A DNA stretch of 64,000 nt from contig CM057006.1 in NCBI GenBank assembly GCA_029891345.1, positions 43,978,556-44,042,555 on the forward strand. The letters are read 5' to 3'. Shown here piece after piece: positions 22,089 to 33,872 of this stretch (position 1 is the first letter of the stretch; every line of letters starts with the position of its first letter). The DNA is from Dryococelus australis (lineage: Eukaryota; Arthropoda; Insecta; Phasmatodea; Phasmatidae). The position numbers and the translations under genes are program-made. The notes beneath the pieces are model-generated. The model was not told the origin of the DNA. It saw only the letters and a list, made by a program, of their open reading frames with translations, and searched no databases.

Positions 22089-22760
22089 ATGAAAGTCGAT
22101 TGGGGTGTTGGTGTTTTAATTTCTGAAGGAGGTGCTAAAAATGGCGGACTTTTGCCTGATGATATTAGGGGTATAATTAAAGGCCCAATCAATTGAGGAA
22201 TGATCAATTTAATGATCAATTTAATTTATAAAACAGGTTGGTTAAATTTGAATAAATTGTATGTTTGTTAAAAAAAGTTTGAATCAACACAAATATATTC
22301 AGTTACAAGATAACTTTGATGTGGTATCCAGCAAGTTTAATGAAAATATGGCATACTTTTTTCGTAATACTGAGGAAATGATTCTACTAGACTAATGTGA
22401 AAACAAGTCTCTAGTTATTTTTGATGATGTAATTTTTTATGAACAAAATGTAGTACACTAATATTTTACTAGAGGGAGACATAAAAATATCGATGTATTT
22501 TTATCTTACACAGACATATTTGAGAGTTTCCAAACAATTGGTACGAGACAATTAAATATTTCTACTTATATTTAGACAAGATAACACAAACCTCAAACAT
22601 ATCTATTGCAATTTTGTTGGTGGGGACATGTCATATGAGAAATTTAAAGAGATTTGTACAAAGTGCTGGGATGAAAATTATGTTTTTTTTTTTTAACATT
22701 AGATTTGAGTACAAAAATATACAGTGGTAAGTACAGAAACCAGATCTAACATTTTATAAC
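22089..22760 (+). pseudogene. FtsK/A32-type packaging ATPase, decayed with lost P-loop
   Basis: ATG 22089 opens a frame with GLLPDDIRGIIKGPIN, then TGA, then GMINLMINLIYKTGWLNLNK. This is the Walker A region of the A32/FtsK-like DNA-packaging ATPase, but the Gly-Lys-Ser/Thr core is gone (22178-22200). After frame changes come Walker B KSLVIFDDVIF (22408-22440), a family-specific YFTRGRHKNIDVFLSY block (22461-22510), IYCNFVGGDMSYEKFKEICT (near 22600-22660) and a final LDLSTKIYSGKYRNQ. ATPases of this family pump viral genomes into capsids. The order and spacing are normal; the P-loop loss and stops make it inactive. It follows the polymerase with the inverted structural gene in between. Confidence 0.85.
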
Positions 22761-23520
22761 ATAAAAGTTTGCCTGGTGTACGTGTTTTACATACACTTAA
22801 AACATTATATGTTATAAAACTGTTTTCAGTAACTACAATCCTTGTATATAAGTTTTAACTGTTTCAAAGCTTCGAATCTATTTGAAGCATATGAGTGCCT
22901 TATCTACTTCGAAAAACTGCCACACACTCTTGTAGTAATAGGACAAAGTTTATCTGTACACTCGTGCATGCCCAACCACAGCAAACTCTGTTTGCAATAG
23001 AAAGTATGTAATCACACAACTGTGCTAATATCTACTCGACCTGCAGTGAACTCATGGTGAGCACGATAACAGACTTCAGCTCACCACATCTTACCTCATG
23101 TAGACTTTTAATTGTCACCTCGCTCGCTCGACCACCATGGCTCATTAGTTGCGAGTTTGTCTTGACAATCAAGATTCAGGTGTCGACTCCCGGTTGAGAG
23201 GTTAATTTAATGATGCGAATACATGGTGCCCATATTTGCATTGTTAAATTATCACCAAGACATTCCAAATTTGAGCAAAAAACACTTTGTTGCTCTTGTT
23301 CATATATTCAGTATATGAGTACTGATGCAAAAGATTTTGTACTTCTTAATCTCAAACCCAAAAAGCATGCTCTCTATGATATACTGTATTATATCAGATG
23401 TATAGGGTGGAGTGATTCATATAGTGGAAGATGCCCCATTATATGACTCAAGAGAACCATAAGAAATAAAAAAAAAATTTTAAAAATAAAAATTGAAAAC
23501 CCCTCAATTTACCACTAAAG

Positions 23521-23558
<38 letters not shown>

Positions 23559-23826
23559 AGCCAGTGGTGAAGTGAGGGGTTTCTCCAATTGGAGTTTTAT
23601 TGGTGCTAAATAAGGCCAGATAAATAAAAAAATTCAGTCACTGGCATTGGCATTAACTTGCTCACAAACCTTTTATAGTTGTTAAGAATGTTGAGTATGA
23701 GGGAAAACATTTGCCCATATAGAATTCTGAGCAGTGCTGAAGTGTTATCAAGATAAGATGATTTAACTTGCTTGAATTTACAAAAGGGGTAATTGTGTGT
23801 TATATGTAAACATTTTTTATAAATTC
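22761..23826. other. Polinton right interior, no recognised gene; (TA)n at about 23525-23556
   Basis: An open frame at 23210-23446 (+) has no recognisable domain. Two Cys (CCSC) and a tyrosine-rich tail give no family. A short (TA)n tract lies near 23525-23556. Confidence 0.45.
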
Positions 23827-24372
23827 AGTAGATGTCTATTGCAGATCCTCATGCAACTCAATAATTAGGTTAAAATTCAAACAAATGTATAATTTCCTTT
23901 CAAATCTTTCAAAGTACAACTCAAAATCAATCAAATTTAAGGCCAAAATCCAAATAAATTTTAAACTTATATTCACTCTTTGTGAGGTGTTCTTGTAGCC
24001 TCATTTGCAAGCTAACTCATCATATTCTTGAGGAAATCCCAAGAATTTTCATACTTTTCTTGCGATATTTTTTTTGACAATTGATTTAGCTTGTAAATTT
24101 AGAGTAAACTTAGCCTTTCTTGACCTAAATATAGCCTCATTCATTCCCGAGAAGGACATTGATAAAAGAGTGAACAAAGCATGTTTTAAAAAAGTGTGCC
24201 TTATTGAGAATGCAGATTTGGATCAAATTACTTGATATTGGGAGTTAAATTGAAGAGATGAATAAGGTTTTCAGTGGAAATTGAAAAAAGTTGCTTGAGA
24301 GTGAGAAATTTGCTTGAATTTTAGTCAAATTGTTGATTTGTGCCAAGATCTGCAATATACATCTACTCACAT
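23827..24372. repeat. Foldback repeat, copy B
   Basis: Starts CAGTAGATGTCTATTGCAGA and ends with the near-inverse TCTGCAATATACATCTACT. Aligns along its whole length with 7902-8465 in the same orientation, including AATCAATCAAATTTAAGGCC and AAGAATTTTCATACTTTTCT. Copies differ by scattered substitutions and small gaps. Confidence 0.85.
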
Positions 24373-27320
24373 ATATCAGGAAACTGTAAAACTCCATACC
24401 ATCAAACTTTACAAACAAAACTAAATACTTCAGAACTATATCAACATATCACGCAACTCAAATGAAAAAGCATACAAAAACAGACACAATCATATTATGA
24501 AACCATTTCAAACTATAATACCAACAACATAACACCCAGTTGCAAAACCCCTAACATCAAACTTTACAATCAATACTAATTACTTAACAAGTAAATAAAT
24601 TCTATCATGCAACACAAATGAACAAATCTCCATCTTCTGTCTTCCAATACATATTATCACATACTTAATCTGAAGTATAACGATGTACAAAAAGAAAAAA
24701 AGTCTTACTAGGTTTCCATTTCTCGAATTTACATCAAAACATCAATTAAAACCAAATTATTATCGAAATAAAACACTCATCGTACTCAAATTGTGGTATC
24801 CCATACTACATATAGTAATCAAAACATGTTTACTACATAAAAATTCTATAATCAAAGAATGTTTGTTAAGATCTGCTCTTTTTAACACTTGATTCAATCC
24901 TTCTAGGAAACTTAGCTCTTATTTGCTTAGCAAGTATTTACACAATTAAACCTTCTTTCATCTCACAAGAAGCTTAAATTTTGTTTATATGTAACTATAT
25001 TTATCTACTCCGAAAAGGATAAAAATCATGCATATGTACTGATTTAGTCAATACTTCAACCTAAATGCAGGGCTTTATAGTTACACTAACATATTCTTTA
25101 TTTCAAATCCCAATGAGGTAAATACACATATATGAATTACTGTATGCGATATTTGTTTAAACACACTCACCTTAAACATTAAATATTAAATAATCCCTAA
25201 AAAAATATAATTGTTTATCTGTCTTAAGACATCATAAGTAATATATGTATATTCGCATAACAAAAATACATATTTAGCAAGAATATTTAGATATAAGTAA
25301 TATATACATAGCAATTCAAGAACCATTACTGGGTAAATAGATATTTATTTTAATCGAGTATTAAGTAAATTAACCAAAGTATTGGCATAATGAATATTCA
25401 ACTGCAAGTAGTATTGATCTAAGGAGTTGAAACAAAATACCCATCAACCGATGGGGGGGGGGGGGGACAAAAAAAAGAAAGTGAGTGCTTTATCTAGGAA
25501 GGATATGCAACCACAAACTGCATTACATATATATGTAATTAAAACTAAGTGTTATAAAAATATATATTTTTTAAAATTCATATGAGCATGTATGAAATTA
25601 CTACTCTACATATCATTCCTTATTCCTCAATCCTCAGTCATCAAATATCATTCCTTATTCCTCACAAATTCTTCCTTATTCTCCAAAGAACACATTTAAC
25701 AAGCTAACGCAATAGAACAAAACATAAATAGATATATTCCAACACACACCCACCCATGCACACACACACACACACATATGATATTCCATTTAGTAGAGAA
25801 CGTTTTCTATAATAAATACTTATGTTACACTCATCTCATCTCCTGCACAATATTCACTTACAAATTGAAATTTTGAAGTTTGCATTACATTGTAATAGTT
25901 TGATCCACTCATTTATTCAGACTTATATTTATAATAATTTCTTTAATTTTACATATCCTGATGTCAAAGCTTCATTTACAGAAACAGAGAGCTCATCATA
26001 TACAAAAAATCCGTATGCACACACACACACACACACACACACCATAAATCACACACATACACACCAATCTTTAACAATATTGCCAACAATCCTTACCAAC
26101 AATTTTCAACAATATTTACCAATCTAAGGGTTTATAAGCCTTCTCTATCCATACATATAAGAAAAATGTTTCACCTATTGTCTCCAAAAATTTATAAATA
26201 TCAGTAGAATAAATGTTTTTATAGACATTCAACAAGCCATACATTTTTATATTGAAGTCCTTATCATTTTCTTAACTTTTATAAGCATTTTCTCATAGCA
26301 ACACTTAAATTTGGAAGGGACAAAATGAATAAAAATAATTGTCTTTCATAAACTTTATCTTTATTTCACACAATTATAAAACAATACATAGTAATACGTA
26401 CATACACTCAATCATATTCTCATTTCAACCAAAGTATTTATGCTTTTCTCTCAATTTATACAACATTTCCTGCAGTAACCACTCAAGGTTTCCCTACTCA
26501 CATATACAACATTACAGTTAACACATGTATAGGTCTTATAACTAATTGCAAATGGGCAGTTATTACCTTAATGTTGTCTAGCGCTAAACTTTATCACAAA
26601 TATCTTGCTGCGATACTTGCATTCGCTTCCTGATGATCGACAAATATTATCTTTACACTTCTTATGTCTACATAGGATATCACTACAAGTAAACATAGCA
26701 TCAAACTTATCACAGTGGAACAATTAGTATGCTGAACTGGACAAAACATAACTACATTCATGTCAAAATACATGACAACTTATAGTAAAAGTATTTTGCA
26801 CAATAACAATATTGTTTCTGTATTGCTTCTAGAGACTCATCAGAAACCATTACTGAAGGTGTCACACATGGTAAGTCTTCAATCAGTGTTATCATCTCCA
26901 TATTACAAAAGTGTAAAATATCACTATATGACTCCACTTGTAACAATCCAAATTCCATCACAACCAACAAAGAAGTGAAAACATTCACACAAAACACACG
27001 ATTATATACTATTTTCACAACATAACAATTGTTTTATGTATCATTCAAACTTAGTCAGAGAAAGAGTCAACATTTACACTATCTTAATATATGCCTTTAA
27101 AAATTAACAATGCTCCCATACAGGGAAGCAGGGCTTAAATCTAACACCTTAAACCACTCATCCTAACCAACATTTGTAAAAAATGTTTTGTTATAATGAA
27201 AAGTGTTAACCGTTTCCTTGGTTAATATCATAAGATGATGGCATAGGATCATAAGCTAATACTCAAAATCTACTGTATTAAACAAAAAGAAACATAATTT
27301 CAGCAAAATAGTAATTTTAC
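24373..27320. other. Polinton right subterminal region, no recognised gene; CA and G tracts
   Basis: AT-rich, low-complexity DNA. (CA)n microsatellites near 25741-25776 and 26018-26042 and a G-run near 25453-25466. Open frames such as 25822-26127 (+) and 26758-27018 (-) are without recognisable domains and overlap simple repeats. Confidence 0.5.
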
Positions 27321-27324
27321 AGAA

Positions 27325-27540
27325 AAAATAATCACAAGACCTTCAACGTTGAGAACGCTTACAGCAACATCTGCAATGTTGCCTTCAATGCTGAGAACAT
27401 CTACTGAAACATAAGCCATGTTGCCTTCAACATTGAGAACATCTACAGCAATGTCTGCCACATTGCTGTCAATGTTGAGAACGTCTACAGCAACATCTGC
27501 CATGTTACCTTCCGAAGTTGAGAACATCATCAGCAATGTC
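27325..27540. repeat. Minisatellite, about five 42-bp units, bordering the right terminal repeat
   Basis: Unit AACATCTGCCATGTTGCCTT plus about 22 more bases recurs at 42-bp intervals. As 42 is divisible by three, an open frame (27300-27536, minus) with a 14-residue period runs through it (LNVEGNMADVAVDV repeated). It ends where the terminal repeat begins. Probably not a gene. Confidence 0.8.
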
Positions 27541-28241
27541 TGCCCAGTTCAAAACCATCCAAAAGGAAAGTTTTTTTTAAATATGTACTAATGCATTACA
27601 TATATGATGGAGAGAATTGTCTTAAGCTTCTAGCCAATCTCAGAGATCATAACAACATTTAATAACATTACAAAGATAGACTCTTGGAACGCGAGCGACT
27701 CGCCTGCTCTCTGGCAGGCATTTCGGCAACTTGTGTGCTATCTACCGGCCGATGACAGCATCAAGAGACATCAGCACTCCTGGTGGTCAAGTCTACAACT
27801 AGGATGATAGCCTATGATGACAGCAGTGCTGCCTATCTGTCAAGTTTGGAACTGAAGACAGCCTACCTCACCGGGAAATATTGCATGGGGTAGGTGTGGG
27901 GAGGGTGTTAACCATATCTGGGGAGATGAGGATGATGAAGAGAGGGGGTGTAGTTAGAGGAGAGGGGTGATAGTGTATCAGACTTCATGTGTAGATAACC
28001 CTGGTATAGCATGTTGTGAAGAAGGATGAGTAGGGGTGTATGTAGGTGAAGGGGTTGGAGTATGTGGAGCCGAGAATGGGATTAGCTCCGCAATTGCGGA
28101 GCTAACTGCGGAGCAGATTGCAGAGTAGGTGTCCTAGGATTTCCAACGATTTCGGCACTAGGTTAATCTTATGGTACTACATCTGAAAGATCAATGTCAA
28201 GGTAAAAAAAGGTGGGGTAGAACGCCCCCGCCCCTACTACT
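27541..28241 (-). repeat. Right terminal inverted repeat of the Polinton
   Basis: Inverse of 4280-5449 without the MITE, about 701 bp. Ends ...CCGCCCCTACTACT. Keeps the 20-bp palindrome (28084-28103) and the empty MITE target near 27660-27680. Confidence 0.92.
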
Positions 28242-28247
28242 GTTGGA
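28242..28247. repeat. Right target-site duplication of the Polinton
   Basis: GTTGGA, matching the left GTTGGG at five of six positions. Confidence 0.7.
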
Positions 28248-29439
28248 CTACATCTTAATTCCTTGACGTTCGTTTCTGTTCTAAAGTTTATTACCCATCT
28301 TTGAGTTCTGGTTGATTTCTCATGTCAATTGTTTTTTGGTTCCCATGTGCCATATTTTGGTTTTACATTAAATATTGTACGTAAATGTGTGTTTTTTCTT
28401 GTGGGATTGTTTTATTTGGCTTTTATTCTTCTGCATTTTTAAAGAATTATAGCGACTTCGTTACTCGCACTTGTAAATAAAGGATTTCGTTGATCTCAAA
28501 TTACTTGCCATTTGTTACGACTTTTTAAGTGATTTTTTTTGGTTCTTTTTCGTACTCCTTTATCGCAATTGAGAATATCCAGTTTCACATTGGAAGAAAT
28601 TCTATTAAACAGTAACTAAGAGATTTAAAAAAAATTGTTCTGCAGTGACAACCTATTTTGTTCAGCGAGACTACATAGCACTGAAGATTACAAAGTACCA
28701 CATCTCATTTGAACCGTTTGTAATCTTTGGAGAGACCATTATGGTGTGTGTATTTTTATACCCTCTCCCCCTTTTTTTCTTTTTCTTCGCGGAGAGCTGT
28801 TACGGAAAGTCGTGTTTCGTGTACATTCTGGGTAACTCAAATGAGCACAACAAACTTCTTTCGAGGACTCGTCTGAGCGACTCGTGTTGCAACTACCCAC
28901 TACTCGGCGTGTCAAAGGAGAGAGATAAAGTGAAATGGCTGGTGTCCTTCCAAAAATAATTCCGGAGCGCGCATGGGCCGCGGCCCGTCAACTTGTCAGG
29001 TGTCTCGTCTCCTTCGCTCCGCGCGGGGAACGAAAATACGCCCTCCGGTAAGATATCCCTCGAGGGTTGCTGCCCCTCCCGACACCCGACACTCCGCGCA
29101 TACTGCGTAAACAATCAGCACTTCGCTCTTCCCGGGCCTTTTTTTTTTTTCTGAGACTTCGGTTTGCTGACGTGCTGTGGGCATTGACCGTAAACGGGAT
29201 CGTGGTGGATGTTCACAGCTCGGGATATTGTCATATTCAAACGCCATGCTTGCCAAACTGTACAAATGCCTCTTAAGGGCCCAGGCAGTGTGCAGGAAGG
29301 TCAGGAACTTACTGTCAGGTACATTCATTATACGACCCTTGAGACCTGAGAAGTTCATTCAAGCACATTGCCAAAAAGGTTGTTTCTTTTTGTGAACATG
29401 TTTGTCTGGCAATAATTATGATTAAAGACTAAACTTATT
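28248..29439. other. Unassigned; GC-rich stretch at 28950-29300
   Basis: The first 700 bp is AT-rich host flank. 28960-29300 is clearly more GC- and CpG-rich. The open frames there (28996-29358 minus; 29177-29395 plus) show no domain I recognise; a decayed exon or repeat is possible. Confidence 0.35.
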
Positions 29440-29829
29440 TTGTAGTCACCCATGTATGACGTTTGGTTTTTTTTCCTAGGTATGTCATTTATCACAACTG
29501 TTTTTAACTTCCGTTAACATAAAAGTAGGCCTACCTTATTTTTGGTTAAAATTAAATTTTTCTTGTAGTCCATCTATAAATTAAAATATTATTTATAATT
29601 AATACGAATAAGAACAGGGAGAAAATAGGTGTGTTGGCAATGACTAGTACGAAATAATTATTCTGCAAAATGTTATTGAAGTGAGAGCGCACGAATACGG
29701 TGCGTTGTCCCTTCCGTGTAATTTTCTATACTTGGTCGAGCTATGTTTTCATGAGGCGGAGGAATATCCTAGAAGCAGAACCTGAGCCGGGCTCCAGGAA
29801 AGTTGGAAGTGACCGTGAATGGAGTTTAG
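29440..29829. mobile_element. MITE family 2, copy lacking its left end
   Basis: Shares CCATGTATGACGTTTGGTTT, GAGGCGGAGGAATATCCTAG and the right terminal AGTGACCGTGAATGG with the full copy at 30247-30682. Confidence 0.75.
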
Positions 29830-29854
29830 TAAGAAAACGGGGAGTGTAGTGGAG

Positions 29855-29985
29855 GTGGTGAAGACGTTTGGGCGGCTCTTGACATCGAGGTATTGAGAGC
29901 CGGTGAGGGCGAAGTGAGTGGGGGTGAGTGTGGAGCAGCGCCGTGATGCAAGGACGGGGGAAACGGCAGATCCCCGAGAAAACCC
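29855..29985 (-). mobile_element. tRNA-derived SINE, 3' part only
   Basis: Minus strand carries GGTTTTCTCGGGGATCTGCC, the CTCACTTCGCCCTCACCGGC block and the GAGCCGCCCAAACGTCTTC end. The tRNA-like head is missing; a plus-strand copy begins at the break. Confidence 0.75.
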
Positions 29986-30215
29986 CGTGGTCTTGTAGTG
30001 GTTAGACTACTCGCCTCCCACATCGGCGAACCGTGCTCGATTCCCGGCGGGGATCGCTCCCGGGTTTTCGTATGTGGGAATCGTGCCGGACGATCGTACG
30101 TGTCCGCTGGCCCGCGGTTTTCTCGGGGTTCTCCCGTTCCCCCCGTCATTTCATTTCGGCGCTGCTCTCAAGACATTGATGTTACAAATATCTTCACTCA
30201 TTCACTCACTCATTT
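29986..30215 (+). mobile_element. tRNA-derived SINE, head-to-head with the preceding copy
   Basis: Box A-like TAGTGGTTAGACTACTCGCC and box B-like GCTCGATTCCCGG, followed by GGGTTTTCGTATGTGGGAAT, GCGGTTTTCTCGGGGTTC and a tail with repeated TCACTCA. Confidence 0.85.
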
Positions 30216-30246
30216 AAGTCTGGGCGCTGCTACGTTGACAAACCGA

Positions 30247-30682
30247 TTATAGTCCATTCACGGTTTCTTCGGCCTTTTTGAATCAAACCTTAGAAAAATC
30301 TCCCCATGTATGAAATGTTTAGTTCTTTCCTAAATACGCCCTGTATCACAAGCGTTTTATACTTGTGTTCATAAAAGTTACTTCATTTCCTGTTAAATTG
30401 AAATGTTATTCATATTTGGCTATAAATTATAATGCTTCAATGATAAATAATCTGAATAAAACCAGGGAGAAAACAGGCATGTTGGTAGCACCTAGTGAGA
30501 AATAGTCCTCGTACAAAATCAAAATACTGTTACACTTAGTGCGCACGAATGTGGCGCGTTGTCCCTCTGGTGTAATTCTCCAGGATTAGATAAGCTTAGT
30601 TTAAATGAGGCGGAGGAATATCCTAGAAGTAGAACTTTAGCAGGGCTTGAGAAAAGGCTGAAGTAACCTGAATGGACTATTC
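30247..30682. mobile_element. MITE family 2, full copy
   Basis: Starts TATAGTCCATTCACGGTTTC and ends with CTGAATGGACTAT, an inverted pair with TA at each side. Internal motif GCGGAGGAATATCCTAGAAG is a family hallmark. About 435 bp, non-coding. Confidence 0.88.
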
Positions 30683-30929
30683 AGAACTGTTGTGTTGTCA
30701 CTTCTCTGTGTATCCCCGCCCCCTTTTTTTTTTTCAAGATCGGGCCTCTGAGACAGTCGGTTGTACGTAACTCTGTGGAGAAGGATACGCTGACGCACAA
30801 ATCGTCAATGAGTCAGCTGTTCCCGTAACTTCCATCCCATATCTCGTTAACGCCGAGGAGAAACAAGTCAGCAACTGTAACTGTCGACGGAATCGAAGTT
30901 TCGGGTGTGATGTCCTAATAACACATGCA

Positions 30930-31900
30930 CACCATTGTTTGTGAATATTGCAACACCCAGAAAGAATAGCTTAAATGAATCCAAACTCGGAAGATGTGTA
31001 GAACGGTGTACAAGCAATAAGTGATTACGATTGCAGAGAGATGGCGTACTCGTAGGCCCAGCAGCGCCCTCTCGTGTGTGTGACTGGAAAGGTCCGTGTT
31101 ACGCCAAGCTCAGTCAGTGAAGAGCCGTCAAACGAAGTGAAAGCAAGTGCCAGCATGCCTCAAAGGGCGCCATATAGGCATGTGAGTGAGTTCGAACGGG
31201 GCAAAAGATCGGTCTCCGGGAAACGGGTTTGTCATACCGAGACAGTTAGGCTCATGTAGGGCATGCCACCACGGCAGTGGATGGAAGAAGGTCGTGCGCA
31301 GCGATGAGCGAGTACTGGACCACGCAATGTAGCCACAGCACGGGATGACCGCCATCTTGTCCGCATGGCCGTAACGGACCGTACAACCTCGTCCACAGTG
31401 TTGGCTCGACACTGGAGCACTGCAGTGGGCGTGGACTTGTCTGCGTCGACAGTTAGACGCCGCCTGCTGCGGGCTGGACTGGTGGCACGCATGCCATTGC
31501 GTCGGCTTCAGTACAAACGCCTCCGACTACAACGTGCACGTGAACGCCGCTGCTGACGTGCTGAGTGGCAAGGTGTAGTTTTTTGTCGGACGAGTCCCGC
31601 TTCAACCTGCTCACCAGCGTTGGCCGCATACCGAGGTGACCGCAACCTGGCAGCCTGCACTGTGGAACGGCATAGCGGGCAAATGCCAAGTGTGATGGTG
31701 CGAGGCGCCATTGGATACATCATGTGATAACGACTCCTACGCGTTAAGGGTAATCTGAAGAGCAACCGCTACATCAGGGAGATTTTAGACACCGAGGTAC
31801 TGCCCCTCCTTCAGGCAACTCCACATGCCATATTTCGGCAGGACACGTGTCAGTATCTGCGTGTTTTCTTCTGGAACGAACGAGTATGTGAGTTTTCTCA
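30930..31900 (+). pseudogene. Tc1-type transposase relic 1
   Basis: Around 31155 the frame MPQRAPYRHVSEFERGKRSV resembles the start of a Tc1 transposase DNA-binding domain. A 63-codon stretch (31365-31556) reads DRTTSSTVLARHWSTAVGVD and STVRRRLLRAGLVARMPLRR, the second helix-turn-helix and linker. Further frames give the region of the first catalytic Asp (DESRFNLL, near 31592), VMVRGAIGYI (near 31692) and NLKSNRYIREILDTEVLPLL, then ending AIFRQD where the second catalytic Asp is expected (near 31840). The C-terminal part is missing. Tc1 enzymes cut and paste at TA sites; this one is broken by frameshifts and truncation. Upstream GCAACACCCAGAAAGAA (30950) may be part of its left terminal repeat; no right one was found. 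Confidence 0.78.
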
Positions 31901-33120
31901 GAGTGCTCCCATATTTTGTTTTACACTTACCTACATTTTACGATGCAAGTCCTTTTGTAGGCCCAAGCTAGGCTCTATACAGTAAAAAAATATTACTGCA
32001 TTTATATATATTAAACAAAATTCCAGTTGATGTTCTAACACCGTGAGGTAAACATCGATTTGAAGCACTCTCTCGTCATACCACGAAGATGAATGGCGAA
32101 TACGAAGGCCGATCATGGTGCCGCAACCTGCATCATCACTAAGTGGTTGTCGCCAGTGCCGATTATGCGATCGAGTTTTCACGAACGGTAAAAATTCTCG
32201 TCGGCATGGGAGAACGGTCTGCACGAAGAGAGAGAGTTTTTTTGTTTTTTTCTCCCGCGATGAAGCATTGCGACATTGATCCTACGCAGTTTCTGGGAAA
32301 AGGCGATGCATTGAAAGAACACACCGAGATATGCAAGGATTCGTCAACTGGGAGTCAGCTAGCGTTGCCGGCAAAGCCTCTCGCTACATCGATGGGTACA
32401 CCGATACGACGGACGATTATAGCGAGACAGTTAATGTTAAAGAAGACGGAATTAGTGCAGTAGAGTTAGGTTTGTGTGGAATGATACGCTTGCGAGAGTT
32501 TCGCGCGAAGTCGCCGAACTCCAAAATAAACGATCGCCGGCTCTAAACACGGATGAGCATACAACCTGTGCTACGAAGCAAAGCCAATTTAATACAGAAT
32601 ATGAAACAGGAGGTGAAGATGAACGTGAAGGCAGCGATGGTGCTGGAGATGACGATGGCGATTTTCTCGATGCACTGACACGCCCCCCCCCCCCCCTCCA
32701 GCACATTTGCCGCAACAAGCGACGTGAAGACGGCAGAAGACGCCGAGAATACCGGCTACATAACTTTATTTACCGAAGACCCGAATGAACTCGTTGATAG
32801 ACCCGAGATGACAGTAGATGAGAAACACTCGGGATCACACACAGCGAATTCACAAGGCAGAGTGGAACGAAGTAGGTGGGTTTCCAGCTTATATAAGTAT
32901 TATTATTTTTGGAATTATTTTCCTAGTGCCCCTCCGGGGACGATCTGCACAAATTTCAAGTCGTGCGACGACCGATTGGGAAGCAGGGGGGGGGGGGGCT
33001 GCCGTAGTGATGCATTCTTCAGTACAACGTCCAAGCTGTACTTCGACCAGTGGCGAAGCGTGTTGGGAGCCTGCTGTGGTTCTTAATTTCCGTTGTCTAA
33101 GAAACGATTCCTAAAATTAA
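31901..33120 (+). other. Unassigned GC-richer block with an acidic open frame
   Basis: Between 32140 and 33110 CpG content rises and three overlapping plus-strand frames are open. The frame at 32474-32788 gives NTEYETGGEDEREGSDGAGD, an acidic run ahead of a proline stretch, and then a basic tail. A minus-strand frame (32224-31931) is also open. I recognise no domain. It could be a decayed exon, an element fragment or chance; C- and G-runs at 32683-32697 and 32986-32998 may hide sequencing errors. Confidence 0.25.
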
Positions 33121-33633
33121 TCAACAAATATAATTAACCGAGAAATCCTTTCACCGAGTTCTAGGGACAGTAAAATAAACTATACAGTGCAAACCTTAAT
33201 TTTCATTGGATAACTTCCTAACTGCTTACATTATGTAAAAATAAGTATAGCTGGTTTACGGATAACTAAATACTTGTCAAGTCAACATAAAAAAAAAATG
33301 TTCATGTATATTTCAAATAAAAAATATCAAAACACCGACAGACAATATTATGGCCAACAAATTGTTATAGCAAAAGTGGAAATAATGATTAAACTGGTGG
33401 ACACTGAACATTTTTTATACTCGTTAGGGCGAGAATGGCTTCAATAGTAACTTATTTATAATTCTAACAATGGCGCATTTTCGCTTGATCGACGAATAGT
33501 AGTTAATATGTCAATTGCAAATTTAATTTTTGCGCATAAGAAAAGAATATGCGATTGACTGAAAGACGAAATTAAGCAGGGTGAAATGTTTTGGTGAGAC
33601 GTATTATTTGGCGTTTTGTGTTTGTTAGGCCCC

Positions 33634-33872
33634 GCGTGAGTGAGTAAAGATATTTGGGCGGCTCTTAACAGCGAGGTCTTGAGAGCCGATGAGGGTGATT
33701 GAAGTGAGTATGGAGCGGCGCCGGAATGAAGGAACGGGGGAAGCGGGAATCCCCGAGAAAACCTGCCGACAAACGGCATCGTCCGGCACGATTCCCACCT
33801 GCGAAAATCCGATGTGACCCGGCCGGGGCTTGAACCCGGTTTGCCTTGCTAACAGCTTAGCCACCGTGCCCC
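33634..33872 (-). mobile_element. tRNA-derived SINE
   Basis: Minus strand: GGGGGGGCACGGTGGCTAAG head, GGTTCAAGCCCCGG box B, GTTTGCCGGC/GGTTTTCTCGGGGATTCC body and the AAGAGCCGCCCAAATATC tail. Flanked on its head side by a T-run. Confidence 0.85.

Noticed and set aside
25990..26090. His/Thr-rich open frame
   Set aside because: Translated CA microsatellite.
27300..27536. Periodic 14-residue repeat protein
   Set aside because: The frame is open only because the 42-bp minisatellite period is a multiple of three; it has no upstream or downstream coding context.
29826..30252. Two overlapping proline/serine-rich open frames
   Set aside because: Both lie within the SINE pair and read its GC-rich body.
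32474..32788. Acidic host exon
   Set aside because: No domain, conserved splice signals or clear start; homopolymer runs weaken the frame. Left as unassigned.
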